A stretch of 64,000 nucleotides of DNA from Xanthoparmelia taractica (Eukaryota > Ascomycota > Lecanoromycetes > Lecanorales > Parmeliaceae). Each line of letters begins with the position of its first letter. Position 1 is the first letter of the stretch. Under the pieces are notes generated by a model. It was not told the DNA's origin. It ran no database searches and worked only from the letters and a program-made list of their open reading frames with translations. The stretch covers positions 310,001 to 374,000 of the forward strand of contig JANQBS010000006.1 in assembly GCA_033085395.1 (NCBI GenBank). The letters run 5' to 3'. Made by a program: the position numbers and the translations under genes. Shown here in pieces: positions 44,894 to 57,003 of the stretch.

Positions 44894-46464
44894 TTTACCT
44901 TGGACGCCCTCAAAAGCCTTCGGGATATCCTACTTGCGGAGTTGAAGGGAAGTGTAAAGTGCTTGATGGTTTAGTGTAGGGTTAGCAGACTTGGCTATGC
45001 TTTAATGAGAGATGGTTGAAGAAAGTGGCCCTTGCGATTGAATTTCGCTCAGGTACGGTAAGTTGGAAGGTGGAGCTGGAGAGAGAGAGAGTTAATCGGT
45101 AGTCAGATAAGTTTGCAGGGCATTCTTTGAATTATGAGAATACAGCAGGACTATCCATGGTGGAAAGTGGGATAGTTGAATTGGTGGAAATGATAGGGTC
45201 CAGGATTCTGATGATCGACACAAGAAGTTCGACGTTTCATAAAGGATGAGGAGCTGGAAGAGAGAGGAAATGGTCGTAAGTAATGTGGAAAGGCGATAGA
45301 TCGATCAGATTCATGTACTACACTGAAGGACGAAGTGGAAGAGAGAAGAGTCGGAGAGGAAAGAAAAAACCTCAACGCGCGCGAATCTGACAATAACTGT
45401 GGACGAAGCAAGACGCGATGGAGGGATCTGCTTCCTTGGTTTGATAGGGCTGAAAACGCGGTCGCGACATGGCTGCTGTCACCCGTATGGTCCGCAGGAT
45501 ACGACCCCTGCTAGCCTGTTGTTGGGGAAGACGCTCGATGACCGCATCTTTCGAGTATCAGAACTAGAACGTAAACAATAACTAACGTGACGGATGTGGC
45601 CTGAAAGTCACTTCTCTGACCGGTGCTCTTCTCCAGGCGCCAAAGCTGCAGAAGAAAACCATGCTACCTGACAACTAGCCCGGCCAAACTCGAGCACATT
45701 AGAAAGGTGATGGTCTGAACATTTCTCGGTGGCAGATTGATAGCTGCATAGACGAATCCTGAAGTGCGACATCTGGCGGCTTGTCATGCCATATACATAT
45801 CTTCCAGAGCTGATAGATCTGATCTCACAGTCCTATCCACTTCGCAACCCTGTGGAGTGGCTTTAAGTAGCATAGTATCTTTACCTCATGGGCCATCCGT
45901 AATGTACAGCTTGACTGGCGAGCAGTTTTGTCCTGCCAGGAGAAGGTGGACCAGCTAACAAGAGAAGATTTTTGCTCAATCCTTAAGCTTGCATGGGCAG
46001 AGATGGCGGTTTCTGGGGCGGGAGGCGCGTTTATCTTCAGCTCAGTTGCCCGCATGGCCCCATGGCAAAAGGAGGTAAAAGTCGCGACGCAGCGTGCTCA
46101 GACGACGAGTACCAAAGGAGTACAGTCATAATGTGTCGTCTAAGTAAACCAGAATGATTTGCTCCGCTTGAACACATTTGGTGAAGTAAAGCAGACTGAA
46201 GAGTGAAGAGCCGCGTTGTCTGTTGCCAAGGCGCTACGTAAGCGCGCCAAGCCTCGAGCAGGCTACCACTACCACGTTACCTGAGCAAGATGAAGAACCG
46301 AAGGGAAACAGAACTTGTTAAACTCTTTTCTCTTGTCGATTGAAATATAGCCGACTAACACGATTCACCTCATACCTAAAACCTGCAAGGCATCTCTACC
46401 AGGATCTTATCCAAAGAAAGGAAACTCGCAGAAAAATATCGACGGTACCACGCAGTGGGGCAAA
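44894..46464. other. Intergenic between the four-span gene and RAD23 (1.57 kb)
   Basis: A divergent promoter region. GA-rich runs (GAGAGAGAGAG near 45,081) lie near the left gene. Several frames of 60-86 codons exist on both strands, none with recognisable features. No mobile element or RNA gene was seen. Confidence 0.5.
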
Positions 46465-48105
46465 ATGAAGCTCACCTTCAAGGTATCTTCCTTTACTGCA
46501 TCGAGGGTTCCAAATGCAATCCTTCCTCCGAGATCTGATTGGTTTTTTTAGGATTTGAAGCAACAGAAGTTTGTTATCGAGGCCGAGCCTTCAGAAACGG
46601 TACGATCTACAGCCGGGCAGTGGCGCTGAATGTTGTGTCATGGTCAAGGAATGCAAGCTAATCGCGGAAGTTGGGCACAGATCGGGCAGGTCAAGGAGAA
46701 GATTTCGAGTGAGAAAGGATGGGAAGCTGGCCAGCAAAAACTCATCTATTCGGGTACGCAATGACGGAAGGCATAATTTTGGTGCTTTGCCAACGTCCTC
46801 GTAGGGCCGTGCTGATCATGTGCCGCACGATTAGGCAAGATTTTGCAAGATGCAAACACGGTCGAGTCGTACAACATTGAAGAGAAAGGTTTCATCGTTT
46901 GCATGATATCAAAGGTGAAAGATGCAGAGAGGACAGAGCATGTGAACAGAAGCCTGATAGTGTTTTAGCCCAAAGCAGCGCCTGCAGCCACTTCGTCTAC
47001 TTCAAAAGCCCCCTCAACGCCTGCACCTGCGACCGTACAGACTCCGGCTGCACCGGCTGCCCCAGGCCCCGCCACTTCGATATCAATTGCTCCATCAACA
47101 CCAACGCCAGCCTCTGCCCCGGCGGCTGCTGTGTCAGCGGAGGGCCCAAGCTTTAACGATCCGTCAGCTCTCACCCTCGGTGCACAACGTGATGAAGCTA
47201 TTGCGAATATGGAGAGCATGGGCTTCCCAAGAGCTGAGATCGATCGTGCGATGAGAGCAGCGTTCTTCAACCCAGACCGTGCAGTTGAATATCTCCTAAA
47301 TGCAAGTCGGAAGATTGCTAAACAGCCAACATCGAAATCTCGCTAAATGTCGTCAGGGTATCCCGGAAAACGTTCAACGAGAGCAAGCACAAGCAAGAGG
47401 CGGTGCGACGGGAGGATCACGCGCAGCAGGCACACCCGCCGCAACTTCTCCACCACCCGCCACCGGTAACACACCAGCTGCACCCGCCGGCGATGAAGGC
47501 GACCAGCCGATCAATCTATTTGAAGCAGCCGCGCAGGCCGGCCGAACTGGCGGAGGAGGTGGAGGCGCTCGTGGAGGGCGTACTGGAGGAGCAGGTGGTG
47601 CCAACATTGCGGGTCTAGGTGCAGGTATTGGTGCAGCGGCTGGAGCAGAAGGTGGTGCTGCCGGTCTCGGCAATCTCGATTTCCTACGCAATAACCCCCA
47701 GTTTCAGCAACTCCGTCAGATCGTCCAGACCCAGCCACGTATGCTGGAGCCCATCTTACAGCAGGTTGGTGCCGGGAATCCTCAGCTCGCGCAGCTCATT
47801 GGCGAGAACCCGGATCAATTTCTTCAGCTGTTGAGCGAGGATACTGGGGACGATACGCCGCTGCCACCTGGAGCTCAGGAGATCAGTGTCACCGAGGAGG
47901 AGAGGGATGCAATTGAAAGGGTAAGCTTGCTAGAGCTCTCCTCTCTTCATGTTTGGAGGGCGTTTGCTGACCTTCTCAGTTATGTCGCCTGGGCTTCGAG
48001 CGCGATCAGGTCATTCAGGCGTACTTTGCGTGTGACAAGAACGAGGAGATGGCAGCGAACTTTTTGTTTGATCAACCTGATGATGAGGCGGAAGGGGGTG
48101 CTTGA
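46465..48105 (+). CDS. RAD23: Nucleotide excision repair / proteasome shuttle protein Rad23
   Basis: Rad23 stabilises Rad4/XPC in DNA repair and ferries ubiquitinated proteins to the proteasome. Exons are 46465-46482, 46552-46599, 46681-46753, 46835-46914, 46969-47301, 47357-47920 and 47980-48105, giving 413 residues. The N-terminal ubiquitin-like domain (MKLTFKDLKQQKFVIEAEP, KLIYSGKILQDANTVESYN) is followed by an Ala/Pro/Thr linker, UBA1 (ANMESMGFPRAEIDRAMRA), a Gly/Ala-rich spacer, the XPC-binding domain (NPQFQQLRQIVQTQPRMLE) and a C-terminal UBA2 (LCRLGFERDQVIQAYFACD). The first coding exon is 18 nt. Intron 5 (47302-47356) is GC-AG with donor GCAAGT; it restores YLLNGIPEN between UBA1 and the spacer. 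Confidence 0.97.
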
Positions 48106-48384
48106 CGGATCTCGCTTCCTGTTCAGCATGCATTGAGCGGCGAGACGTCCAGACAAGACGGTAGTAATGAATGGCCAATTTCACAAACCATGCGATTGCA
48201 GCGATGGCATGTATAGACAGTCAAATCGGCCTTGCACCTTCCTGTCGCTATGGCTCGTTTGGAGCTAAATATGGAGATGATTAAATGATGAAATGTGAAC
48301 ATGGTGGTACAGTGATTATATATACAGATTATTCTTATGAATGGCCCAGTAGACTTTGTCCTTTCAGTAAGCTTTGATCCTCAC

Positions 48385-50343
48385 CTACCAATCTCCACGC
48401 AGTATATCTGCTACTCCCTCTCTCGTACCAAGCCCACACAACCTCCTGACTCTCCAAACAATCAACCCTCTCCTCCCTACCACCCTCCCCAGCGTCCCCA
48501 AAACTCCCTCCTCCCCAACATCCAAATCGTCCAGATTCAGGTGTCGACCATACCTCCAGATTTCCTCAAAGGCGAACGTCTGATCCTTGGCGCTCGTCGC
48601 AATCCAAGAATCGATCTCTATACTAGAGTACGGTGCAACGAGTCCAACGCTTTTGGTCGTATTGCATCCAGACCCGAGAGCTGTCTCGATATGCGTTTGT
48701 AGTGATGCGAAAGGTATGCCCATCAAGTCCGTCGTTCGAATTGGATTGTGGTCCAGGAGCCAGATGGGTGGACTGTAGGTACGCCACCAGAGAAACTCCG
48801 TCATGCTCGAGCCAAATTGGCTCTGCTGCCCTAGCCACAATTGTGCGGGGACCACGCCGCCTTGGTGGTATATTCCCATGAGGACGCCGAGCAGGGTATT
48901 GAACCCAACCCAGGCTGCTAGCCAGCATTTGGTCAATAATCTGGATCGTGGTAGGCGTATTGATGAGAGGAGAAGTGGTACGGCAGGCAGGAGAAAGCGT
49001 GGCTCTTGGTGGGGTATGCAGCTGAGGAAGAGTATCCCGGATATTGCCGACAGCACAGGCAGGCGCGGAGCGATTCTGATGTGAGCGGAAAAGCACAGGT
49101 AGAGGGCCGGACCCAGAAGGAGGGGTAGAGAAGCGACGAGATGGTGATAGTGTGGATGGAGGCCATGCGTGGCGAGGTTGGCTGTTTGGGTATTGTAGAG
49201 GAGAGAGTTTAGAGGTGTAAGAATGGGATTGGTGAGCAGGTTAGTGACTAATGGGCTACTTGGGTGGTAGAAGCTGGTATCTATGACGATGGCCAGATTT
49301 GTTGTAAGCAGGATAGCGGTGGAGAAGATGATAAGAGAAAGGGGTCTGTAGTGATCAGTATGATTTCGGGTGCCTGGGGGAACGAGTAACCGCACCTGCG
49401 AAAGAAATGGGGCAATAGATGGAGGCTAGGAACGAGGAGATAGGCAAGAAAGGTGATACGGTTGAAGATGCCAAAGGTCATTAGGCAGCCCAGGATGGCC
49501 GAGGACAGGAGCGAGGATCGCTGCTGTTCATTTTCAGCTTGCGCTTCTTCATCCTGCGGGCGTTGGACATACTTTACTGTCCATGATCCGCTGGAGCATG
49601 ACCAGACTCCATGCTACCAGCAGGGTCTCGATGGAATTGGAGAAGGTGTGTGTTTGGTACGTCCAGGTCACGTACGACGAGGCGACTAACGTGACGGCGA
49701 GCCTTCGATGCCGGGGCGATTGAACAAGTTCATGCGTTGCCCAATCTTCCAGTATAAAGCTCAAGATGAACATCAAGGCCCGTAGGGTGTAGTAGACGAG
49801 CCGTGGAGGGATCTCGTTTGTTCCTATTCCTGACCAAATCCAGTGGAGCACCACCATTGGAAGGCCGTATACCGGCCATAGTGGAAAGACACTTCGGACC
49901 GGCTTCTCGGATGTGAATTCCCAAGTCAAGTGGTAAGGAAAAGCGAATATCTTGCCTTTATGAATGTGACCCGGTCAGCAATTACGGATTGATGGAAGGA
50001 GAAATGCAGGTTCGTCGATTTCAAGGGCGGGAAGGAAACATGGTTCCAGGCCTAGATGCTGGTTCATGGTATGGGATAATGCATGACATTTCCGCGTCGA
50101 AAGGCTTACCGCTAATGGCGGAAGATGGTGAAGGCTTAGTGAAATAGGAATTGAGAGAAGTAGAAGAAGAAGGGGAGGAGGGAAAGGGAGATGTAGATGT
50201 AGAGGTAGGATGTTTGAAGGCGTTGGAGACATACCAGCGATGACCTCTGGACCTTGAAAGTTTTCATCCGGATGGATGTAGCTCGGCTGAAGAGCGAGAT
50301 ACAAGCGAACCACCACCAGTGCCAGATAGGTACGCGTCCACAT
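48385..50343 (-). CDS. SMP3: GPI mannosyltransferase 4 (Smp3/PIG-Z)
   Basis: Smp3 adds the fourth, side-branch mannose to GPI precursors in the ER, using dolichol-phosphate-mannose. Exons (5' to 3') are 50343-50235, 49955-49573, 49523-49396 and 49345-48385, giving 526 residues. The N-terminal luminal loop carries the GT22 family signature HPDE (SYIHPDENFQGPEVIAGK), then SVFPLWPVYGLP, several membrane spans, NRITFLAYLLVPSLHLLP and the C-terminal HQEPRFLLPAVPLL motif of Alg9/PIG-B/Smp3 enzymes. Intron 1 is 279 nt. The second intron (49 nt) has an earlier AG that would leave only 19 nt and shift the frame, so the downstream acceptor is used. The 279-bp gap to RAD23 is tail-to-tail. Confidence 0.92.
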
Positions 50344-52777
50344 TATGATGAATTTGTTCAGTGATTCCCACTCAAGCGCACACTAGAGATGTAAATCGAG
50401 AATGCATCGGGATGCAGGATGCATCTTTCCCATATCTGTCCAATCTTGAGATGAGATACGGATATTAATGGGTAGAAAACGTGCCTGCTTGCCCATATGG
50501 ACGATGCGATGATGCGGAGAAAATCAACGTCAATCCATCGCCTCTGCAATAATACCATTTGGCCTACTCATATCTCTTTGATTTACTATCGACTGCTGAT
50601 GTCGCTACGAATCTATTTGCAACATCTTCACTGTTATCGCCCGCGCCGAATGAGGTTAGACGCTTTCTCAGCACCTTACGGATAGTCTTTCCACCAGCAC
50701 CATCACTGCTTCAAAAGGCCGAGGAATGACAGCTGGTGGTCGAGGTCAAGTAGTAGAAGCGAGTAGAGTCGCTTCTTGAAAAGAGTAGCTAAAAAGGATG
50801 CGAACTTTGTCGTTGCACTTGAATACAGTATAGCCTAAGATATCCTGAATGTGGCGGTGTGAAGAAGATTGGGAATAGGAAAAAGGGCCTTTCCGGAACG
50901 AGTTCAGTACTTGTGTCTTTGAGCGTGAAGTCGATTAGCTTTCAATGGCTTTCATGCTGTTGATCATTCTTACTCGGCAACATGAGTTACGCAGATAAGA
51001 TGAGCCTTGGAATTCCACAATTGAGCCATTGCATGCTGTTCGCAACCACTAAGCGCTCCACCTCCGGCGCATGATTAGAGAGGCATGATGGGCCATGGCG
51101 CTGCGGGTCATCATCTTTGATCCCTAAGGAATTCCACCATAAGCTGAATCAGAGTGTAGCAGAGATAAGAAAGTTGATTTAGCGGCATCAGCAAGGTACG
51201 ACATGAATCTAACAGCCATATCACCGATGTTGTGTTTCGTTGGGAAGGACAGCTCAAGGGGGGGGAAATAAGAGTTGCATATGCGGGTGACCATATGCAG
51301 TTGGATGGGAGAAGTTGAGGGAGCTTGGATTGCGACATCTGGAAAGGAAGAATATCCACTCACATAGCATATGACGGCACGTGTGCATGGAGGAAACGGT
51401 GCTTGAATACCAGCAGCTTATCATTCTGTTCCACCGGGGCAAAAAGGGGGTCGATGGCGACATCAAGCCGCGGAACCTACATGGGCATGCCAGCTGAAGA
51501 GGAGCAGAAAGCTGCATGCGGGATTTTTACGGGTTGACGATAGCAAGTAGGAAAACAGAGTAGGTAGGAAGCAGTAGAGGACAATCTTGCAGATCTTGCA
51601 GGCCAAGGAGTAATGCAAGCTTGGTTTTTTTGATGCGGGTGCAGATGTACGGTCAAGTCAAGTGCCGGGCAGAAGATGATTGGCAGTCAACCGCATTGAT
51701 GAGCAAGCGGTGGCTGCCACTTGTGCAGCTGATGAAAGGAGGACAAGACTTCTTCTGCTTAGTAAAGAGCTTTTTCATTCATCACTCAGTATTATTATTA
51801 TAAGCGCTCGGATTTTTCGAGAAAGAGTAGGATATTTTTTCTTAAAGAAAAAAAATAAAATACCGCTTTCTTCTGACCTCACACATGCACACAAAGCCAA
51901 GAATTTGCCATCGGGTTTTTTTCTTTTTCTTTTCACCAATACAGAGTACCTACCTTACTCTACCTTGGCTGCTTAGTACTTAAGTCTGCCCAGGTTCATT
52001 ATTATTCGTAAGGATTCCCAGAGCAAACATTAGAATCGGATTACCATCATATGATTATTGTTATGAAATTATCATCATCAACATCACCATCATCAACATC
52101 ATATTAAAGAACCATGTCTTCCCCTGCTCGAACAATATATTTTTATCCCATTTCGTCTTTTTTCTCCTTCTATCGTCTCAAATCCCCCGCCTACAATCAT
52201 AATCAACTACTTTAACATCTGGGGCTGTTCTTATTAAAACAGAAAAGATTATTAAACTCCACACCAAAGAATTCCCCACCTATCCCCCGATACCACCACC
52301 ACTGCCACTTCCACTTCCACTCCCACTTTCACACCACTAACCCAAAAGCCATCCCCATCTTCTTCCGTTCACTTGCTGCACACGAAGCTCGGTCTACTTG
52401 TCCTCTCTACAACTCAACAAATATCTTTGCAAAGACTCAAAAGGCCATTCCCGTTAAAAATCCCTGCTTTGCTCCAGACGCTGCTCCTAGTCCTCTGGTT
52501 CGCAAATCACACGTCCCGCGTATTGGTCATCAGATTCTCCAAAATACCACTACTCCCCCTACCGAACAGGAGCCCACGACCCGGGGAGAAAAAATAAAAA
52601 ACACCCCAGGGCCTCTTCCTCTCTTTCTCTCTGACCCTTCTTCTACCGAATACCATCCAGATTACATTTACCCCCAATTTTGGGCTTCTCACGTGTGGCA
52701 GGTAGGGCATCTGCCTGCCTGGACCGAGGTCCACAATTTCGATCCGCCCTACTACACCACATAGTTCTAGTACGAGA
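50344..52777. promoter_or_regulatory. Long upstream region of the Hal-type kinase, divergent from SMP3 (2.4 kb)
   Basis: The longest gene-free interval in the window. No protein family is recognisable in either strand. The right half is AT-rich then pyrimidine-rich: TTATTATTATTATA near 51,793, ATCATCAACATCACC-type repeats at 52,068-52,101, and CCACTTCCACTCCC-type runs at 52,290-52,335. Such composition is typical of long fungal promoters and 5' leaders. An upstream ORF at 52114-52215 is listed separately. Confidence 0.55.
52114..52215 (+). other. Candidate upstream ORF (33 codons) in the Hal-type kinase leader
   Basis: An ATG in a favourable context (ACCATGT) at 52114 opens 33 codons (MSSPARTIYFYPISSFF...) and ends with TAA at 52213-52215, 562 bp before the kinase ATG. 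Whether it is in the mature mRNA is unknown. If so, it could limit translation of the kinase. Confidence 0.35.
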
Positions 52778-54396
52778 ATGAACAGCCAGACAAGCACACT
52801 GACGCATCGCCCTTCACCAAAGCCGTCCCCAGCCAACTCTACGTCTGATCTATACTCGCAAGATGGGAAGCCTGGTCTTCCTCATCCCACCATACCCGAA
52901 CAGCCAGTGGTCTTGCCCAACGACTCCCAAGTCCAAGCGCCAACTCACGACGCCCCAGTGGCTGCTAAAAAGCCGAAAATAACAGACCGCCTAAGTCGCA
53001 TGTTCTCACAGGCAAAGATCCCTGGGCCGTCCGAAGCGAGCAATGGTCGGGAGAGCGGGGCATCCGATACCGATAGCAATAAAGGGACCTCATCGGCACC
53101 CGCGCCGCCCTCGAGAAAGCAGTCATACACAGACAAAAGGCCACAGTCTGCCGCAGAGTCCGAACGGAGACCCAGCACGACAACCGTCAAGAAGGAGGCT
53201 AAGGACCCCGATAACGCCCAGGCATACAAGAGGTTTGAGATCAACCCAGATGGCACTCACCAGCATACGCTCAAGAGCGCCAAAAGGCAAGAAAAACTGT
53301 CCGACATGCTCCGCGACATGCTGGGAGGGAAAAAGCGAGACGATCATGGTCAAGACGAGCATCAGCAATTGTCGCTGATGTCTACATGGGTAGATCAGCT
53401 ACGCAATGAACGTGAGAGACTCGCTTCTGACAAGAAGGGAGGGCCAAATGCAACTGCGACGCTCGTGCAGAAGTATGGCAAATGCCAAGAGATCGTTGGT
53501 CGTGGAGCTTTCGGTATTGTCAGGATTTCGCACAAGACTGACCCCAAGGACTCCAAGGCTGAGCAGCTGTACGCTGTTAAAGAGTTCCGCCGCAGGCCTC
53601 AAGAATCGCCCAAAAAATACCAAAAGCGGCTTACCTCAGAATTCTGCATCTCGTCTTCGCTTCGCCATCCGAATGTCATACACACGCTTGATCTCTTGCA
53701 GGACGCCAAGGGAGATTACTGCGAGGTCATGGAATTTTGTGCGGGGGGAGATCTCTACACATTGGTGCTAGCTGCAGGGAAGCTCGAAGTCCAAGAAGCA
53801 GACTGCTACTTCAAGCAGCTCATGTGCGGCGTGGAGTACTTGCACGAAATGGGCGTCGCCCATCGAGACTTGAAGCCAGAAAATCTGCTCTTGACCACTC
53901 ATGGCTCTCTCAAGATTACTGACTTCGGTAATGGCGAGTGTTTTCGGATGGCTTGGGAAAAGGAAGCTCATATGACTGCTGGGCTCTGCGGCTCGGCTCC
54001 GTATATCGCCCCCGAGGAATACACAGACAAAGAATTTGATCCCAGAGCTGTTGATGTTTGGGCTACAGGCGTCATCTACATGGCTATGAGGACTGGCAGG
54101 CATCTTTGGAGAGTCGCAAAGAGAGACGAGGATGAGTTTTTTGATCGTTATGTCGAGGGAAGAAGGGGGGACGACGGATATGGGCCGATCGAGACATTGC
54201 ATAGGGTAAGTCGATTGGAGCCTGCAGATTCCGAGCTATATGTTAACACCATTCTCAGCGTCGATGTCGAAATGTCATCTACTCCATCCTCGACCCCGAC
54301 CCCAGTCCAACACGCCGTCTCACGGCTTCGAAGGTGCTCAAATCGGAATGGGTCCGCGAGATCCAGCTTTGCAAAGCTGCTCTAGAGGGATTTTGA
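52778..54396 (+). CDS. Hal4/Sat4-type serine/threonine protein kinase
   Basis: Fungal HAL-family kinases (Sat4/Hal4, Hal5, Hrk1) regulate ion transporters and nutrient permeases at the plasma membrane. Exons are 52778-54205 and 54259-54396, giving 521 residues. The first 220 residues are disordered and Ser/Pro/Lys-rich, with a conserved-looking FEINPDGTHQHTLKS segment. The kinase has IVGRGAFGIVRISHK, YAVKEFRRR, MEFCAGGDLYTLVLA, AHRDLKPENLLL (about residue 362), ITDFGNGECFRMAWE (about 382) and GSAPYIAPEEY. The C-terminal exon restores RRLTASKVLKSEWVREIQ, typical of the family. Reading past the 53-nt intron would give a wrong tail. Which HAL paralogue it is cannot be told. Confidence 0.92.
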
Positions 54397-55109
54397 TGGG
54401 GGAGCGACAAGGAGCAGGCAGTTGCTGATATTCTAGCTTGAGAGACGAATGATGACTATGCTCGTGTGCCTCGACTGCAGGAGCGCGTCAAGTGTTGCAT
54501 TTATTTGCATTCATTACGGCTGCCAACTGCATTTCGGTTGAAATGTTTCTTAGCGCTGCATACCCCATGGATCGCTTTGACGGATCCGGAAAATGGAGTT
54601 ATGGATAAAGGATGGGGCATAGGAGGATATTTGAAAGAAGTCGGCATATGTGATTCGTTACATAGCTTGCACCGTGAGACTTTGGGCAGATCTATTTTGT
54701 TTATCTTGGGACCAATGGAATTCCTGCCACGTTATCCTCTTCAGTTGCTGCACTCAATGGTAAACCCACCGAAAGAGGGTGAGGTGAGTAGAAGAATTAT
54801 AGAATTCTTGAGAAGTAGGAGCACATACACGGAGTGTACTGCAGCAGTTTCATAGTAATCTCAACGTATAGCCTTGAAATGTTTGAGTTGATGCCCGGGC
54901 TTCAACATATGGCGCCAAGACAGACTTACGAGCGCAGCAGGTCCACCAGTCGCTGCATCCATACTTCGAAATTCTCCCAACAGCTGATACGTCTTGCTGA
55001 TACGTCTTCACCACTTTACATGACACGGATTCATATTTGTTTGTATGACCTGCTCGTCTTGTTTAGTTGAAGCAAACCACCACCAGTTGATAGGGTATAA
55101 CTAGCTAAG
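54397..55109. other. Intergenic between the Hal-type kinase and RVS161 (713 bp)
   Basis: 3' flank of the kinase and promoter of RVS161. The 129-codon frame at 54466-54855 starts only at GTG and has no features. No other signal. Confidence 0.5.
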
Positions 55110-56288
55110 ATGTCATGGGCGGGTACGGTCTCTCTCAAGCATTACTTGGGCTGGCTTGTGGATGGCTGACTCTCCTTTCTAGGGTTCAAGAAGGTTGCCA
55201 ATCGGGCAACTACGCAGGTGATGATGAAGACGGGTAGGCTATGAATCAGTGCAGAGGTACGGTGTGGGCCTACAACACTCATGGATGAACCCAGGGCATG
55301 TTGAGAAGACCAACGACCGGGACTATGAGGTGGAAGAAAGGTACGGGTCCAGGATACGGGAAGAGAAGCAGAGATTCTACGGATTTTGAATCGGATCGTT
55401 GCTAAAATGCTTCGCTCTGCAAAAATAGGCGGTACCGTACCATGGAGTCCGCAGCGAACAGGCTACAAAAAGAAGCGAAGGGCTACTTAGACTCGTTACG
55501 AGGTGGGCAAACCGCTTAGACCACCGGACAGTGGACGGCAGACTTGCTGATTCCAGACTGCAGCCATGACAGCGTCACAAATGCGAATCGCTGAAACGAT
55601 AGATGCTTTCTACGGAGACGCTGGAGCCAATGATGGGGTCAGCAGGAGCTACAAGCAAGCAGTGGAGGATCTAGATGCGGAGACCATAAAGGCACTCGAC
55701 GGGCCATTCAGGTAGCGTTCCCTGGTCCATAGAATGTGGTGGGGAGTACATGCTCACGAGACTGCTACGTAGACAAACGGTCTTGGAACCTATCACACGA
55801 TTCTGTGCCTACTTCCCCGATATCAACGAATGTACGACTTCTCCCATCGACATCAGGGCGGACGAGAAGACCCACTGACCTGGTCTCTGCTAGGCATTAA
55901 GAAACGGAATCACAAACTCCTCGACTACGACGCCACACGTGCCAAGGTGAAGAAGCTGGTGGAAAAGCCCGACAAGGACCCCACGAAGCTGCCCCGCGCA
56001 GAGAGGGAATCCGACCTTGCCAAAACAGCCTACGAGGCCCTGAACGAACAACTCTTTTCTGAATTGCCGCAGCTGATCGACCTTCGTGTGCCTTATTTGG
56101 ATCCTTCGTTCGAGGCGTTGGTCAAGATCCAGCTGAGGTTCTGCGCCGAAGCGTACTCGAGAATGGCGCAAGTGCAGCAATTCTTGGACGCGGACACGAG
56201 AGAGCAATATGCGCAGGGCCACCTGGACAGTCGGGTCGAGCAGGTGTTGGGAGAGATCCGAGAGCTGAGTATTGCGGGCACGGTTTGA
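55110..56288 (+). CDS. RVS161: BAR-domain protein Rvs161 (amphiphysin-like, Hob3)
   Basis: Rvs161 forms BAR dimers with Rvs167 that bend membranes during endocytic vesicle scission and help actin polarity. Seven exons: 55110-55122, 55183-55233, 55295-55340, 55429-55502, 55564-55711, 55773-55831 and 55894-56288, giving 261 residues (yeast has 265). The first exon is 13 nt (MSWA plus one base). The sequence reads MSWAGFKKVANRATTQVMM, EKTNDRDYEVEERRYRTME, SLRAMTASQMRIAETIDAF, ETIKALDGPFRQTVLEPIT, KKRNHKLLDYDATRAKVKK and LRVPYLDPSFEALVKIQLR, the whole BAR fold with no SH3. Introns are 60-88 nt. Only the last exon is visible as a long frame. Confidence 0.97.
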
Positions 56289-57003
56289 AATCGGTAGATG
56301 TGTCTGGTCGTTTAGGTGTGATGTGGCGTCCGGGGTGGACGTTCCGCAGCATTGCATGCATTTTGTCTCCACAGAATACTAGGAACAGCCTTTACCTAGC
56401 TCAGCTTTGACATGACTAGGCCCTTTTGATCCTGTTCAGACATGCTGATGGATGGATGGATTGATTGGTAAATGGTATAATGGCACTGGCTTTCCAAGTA
56501 GATGACGCTCCTTTTCTGTAGTACCCGGCAGGCTGCGTTGTGATGCAGGGAGGTACATGCTGGTATGCAGAACCAGCGTACTTTTGAATGTTCGAGTCAA
56601 GTCATGGAAGACATAATGTATTCTTATCGTAGGTTTTAATAATCCTAGGTCGTTTTGCGGGTGTTAAAAGGGGTTAGCAACCGCCATCCAAGCAGGCATC
56701 GTGTAACGCGCAATATAAGATGGAATGTAATGAATCGGTAAAGAGCGGAAAGGTGATTACAGGCCAAAGATTTGCTCTCTCCTCAGGTTCAAAATAAGGT
56801 ATGTACACAGAACTTCTCCTGACCGCACGCCAAACGGCCTCTTCAACAGCTCCTCCCTAGAGAGGCGAGCCTCCTATCCTGCTAGCTACAGAACTAGCTA
56901 CACAGAGGAGTACCTTAGGAAGATACAAGTACAGTCGTAAACGCTCCCCAAAATTCGCCGAGAGCTAATCTGCAATCCTGCAATCATCTTAGCCAAGGGC
57001 CCA
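56289..57003. other. Convergent 3' region, RVS161 and BRE1 (715 bp)
   Basis: No recognisable gene. AT-rich with small palindromes such as GCTAGCTACAGAACTAGCTA near 56,881. Nothing else is supported. Confidence 0.5.
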
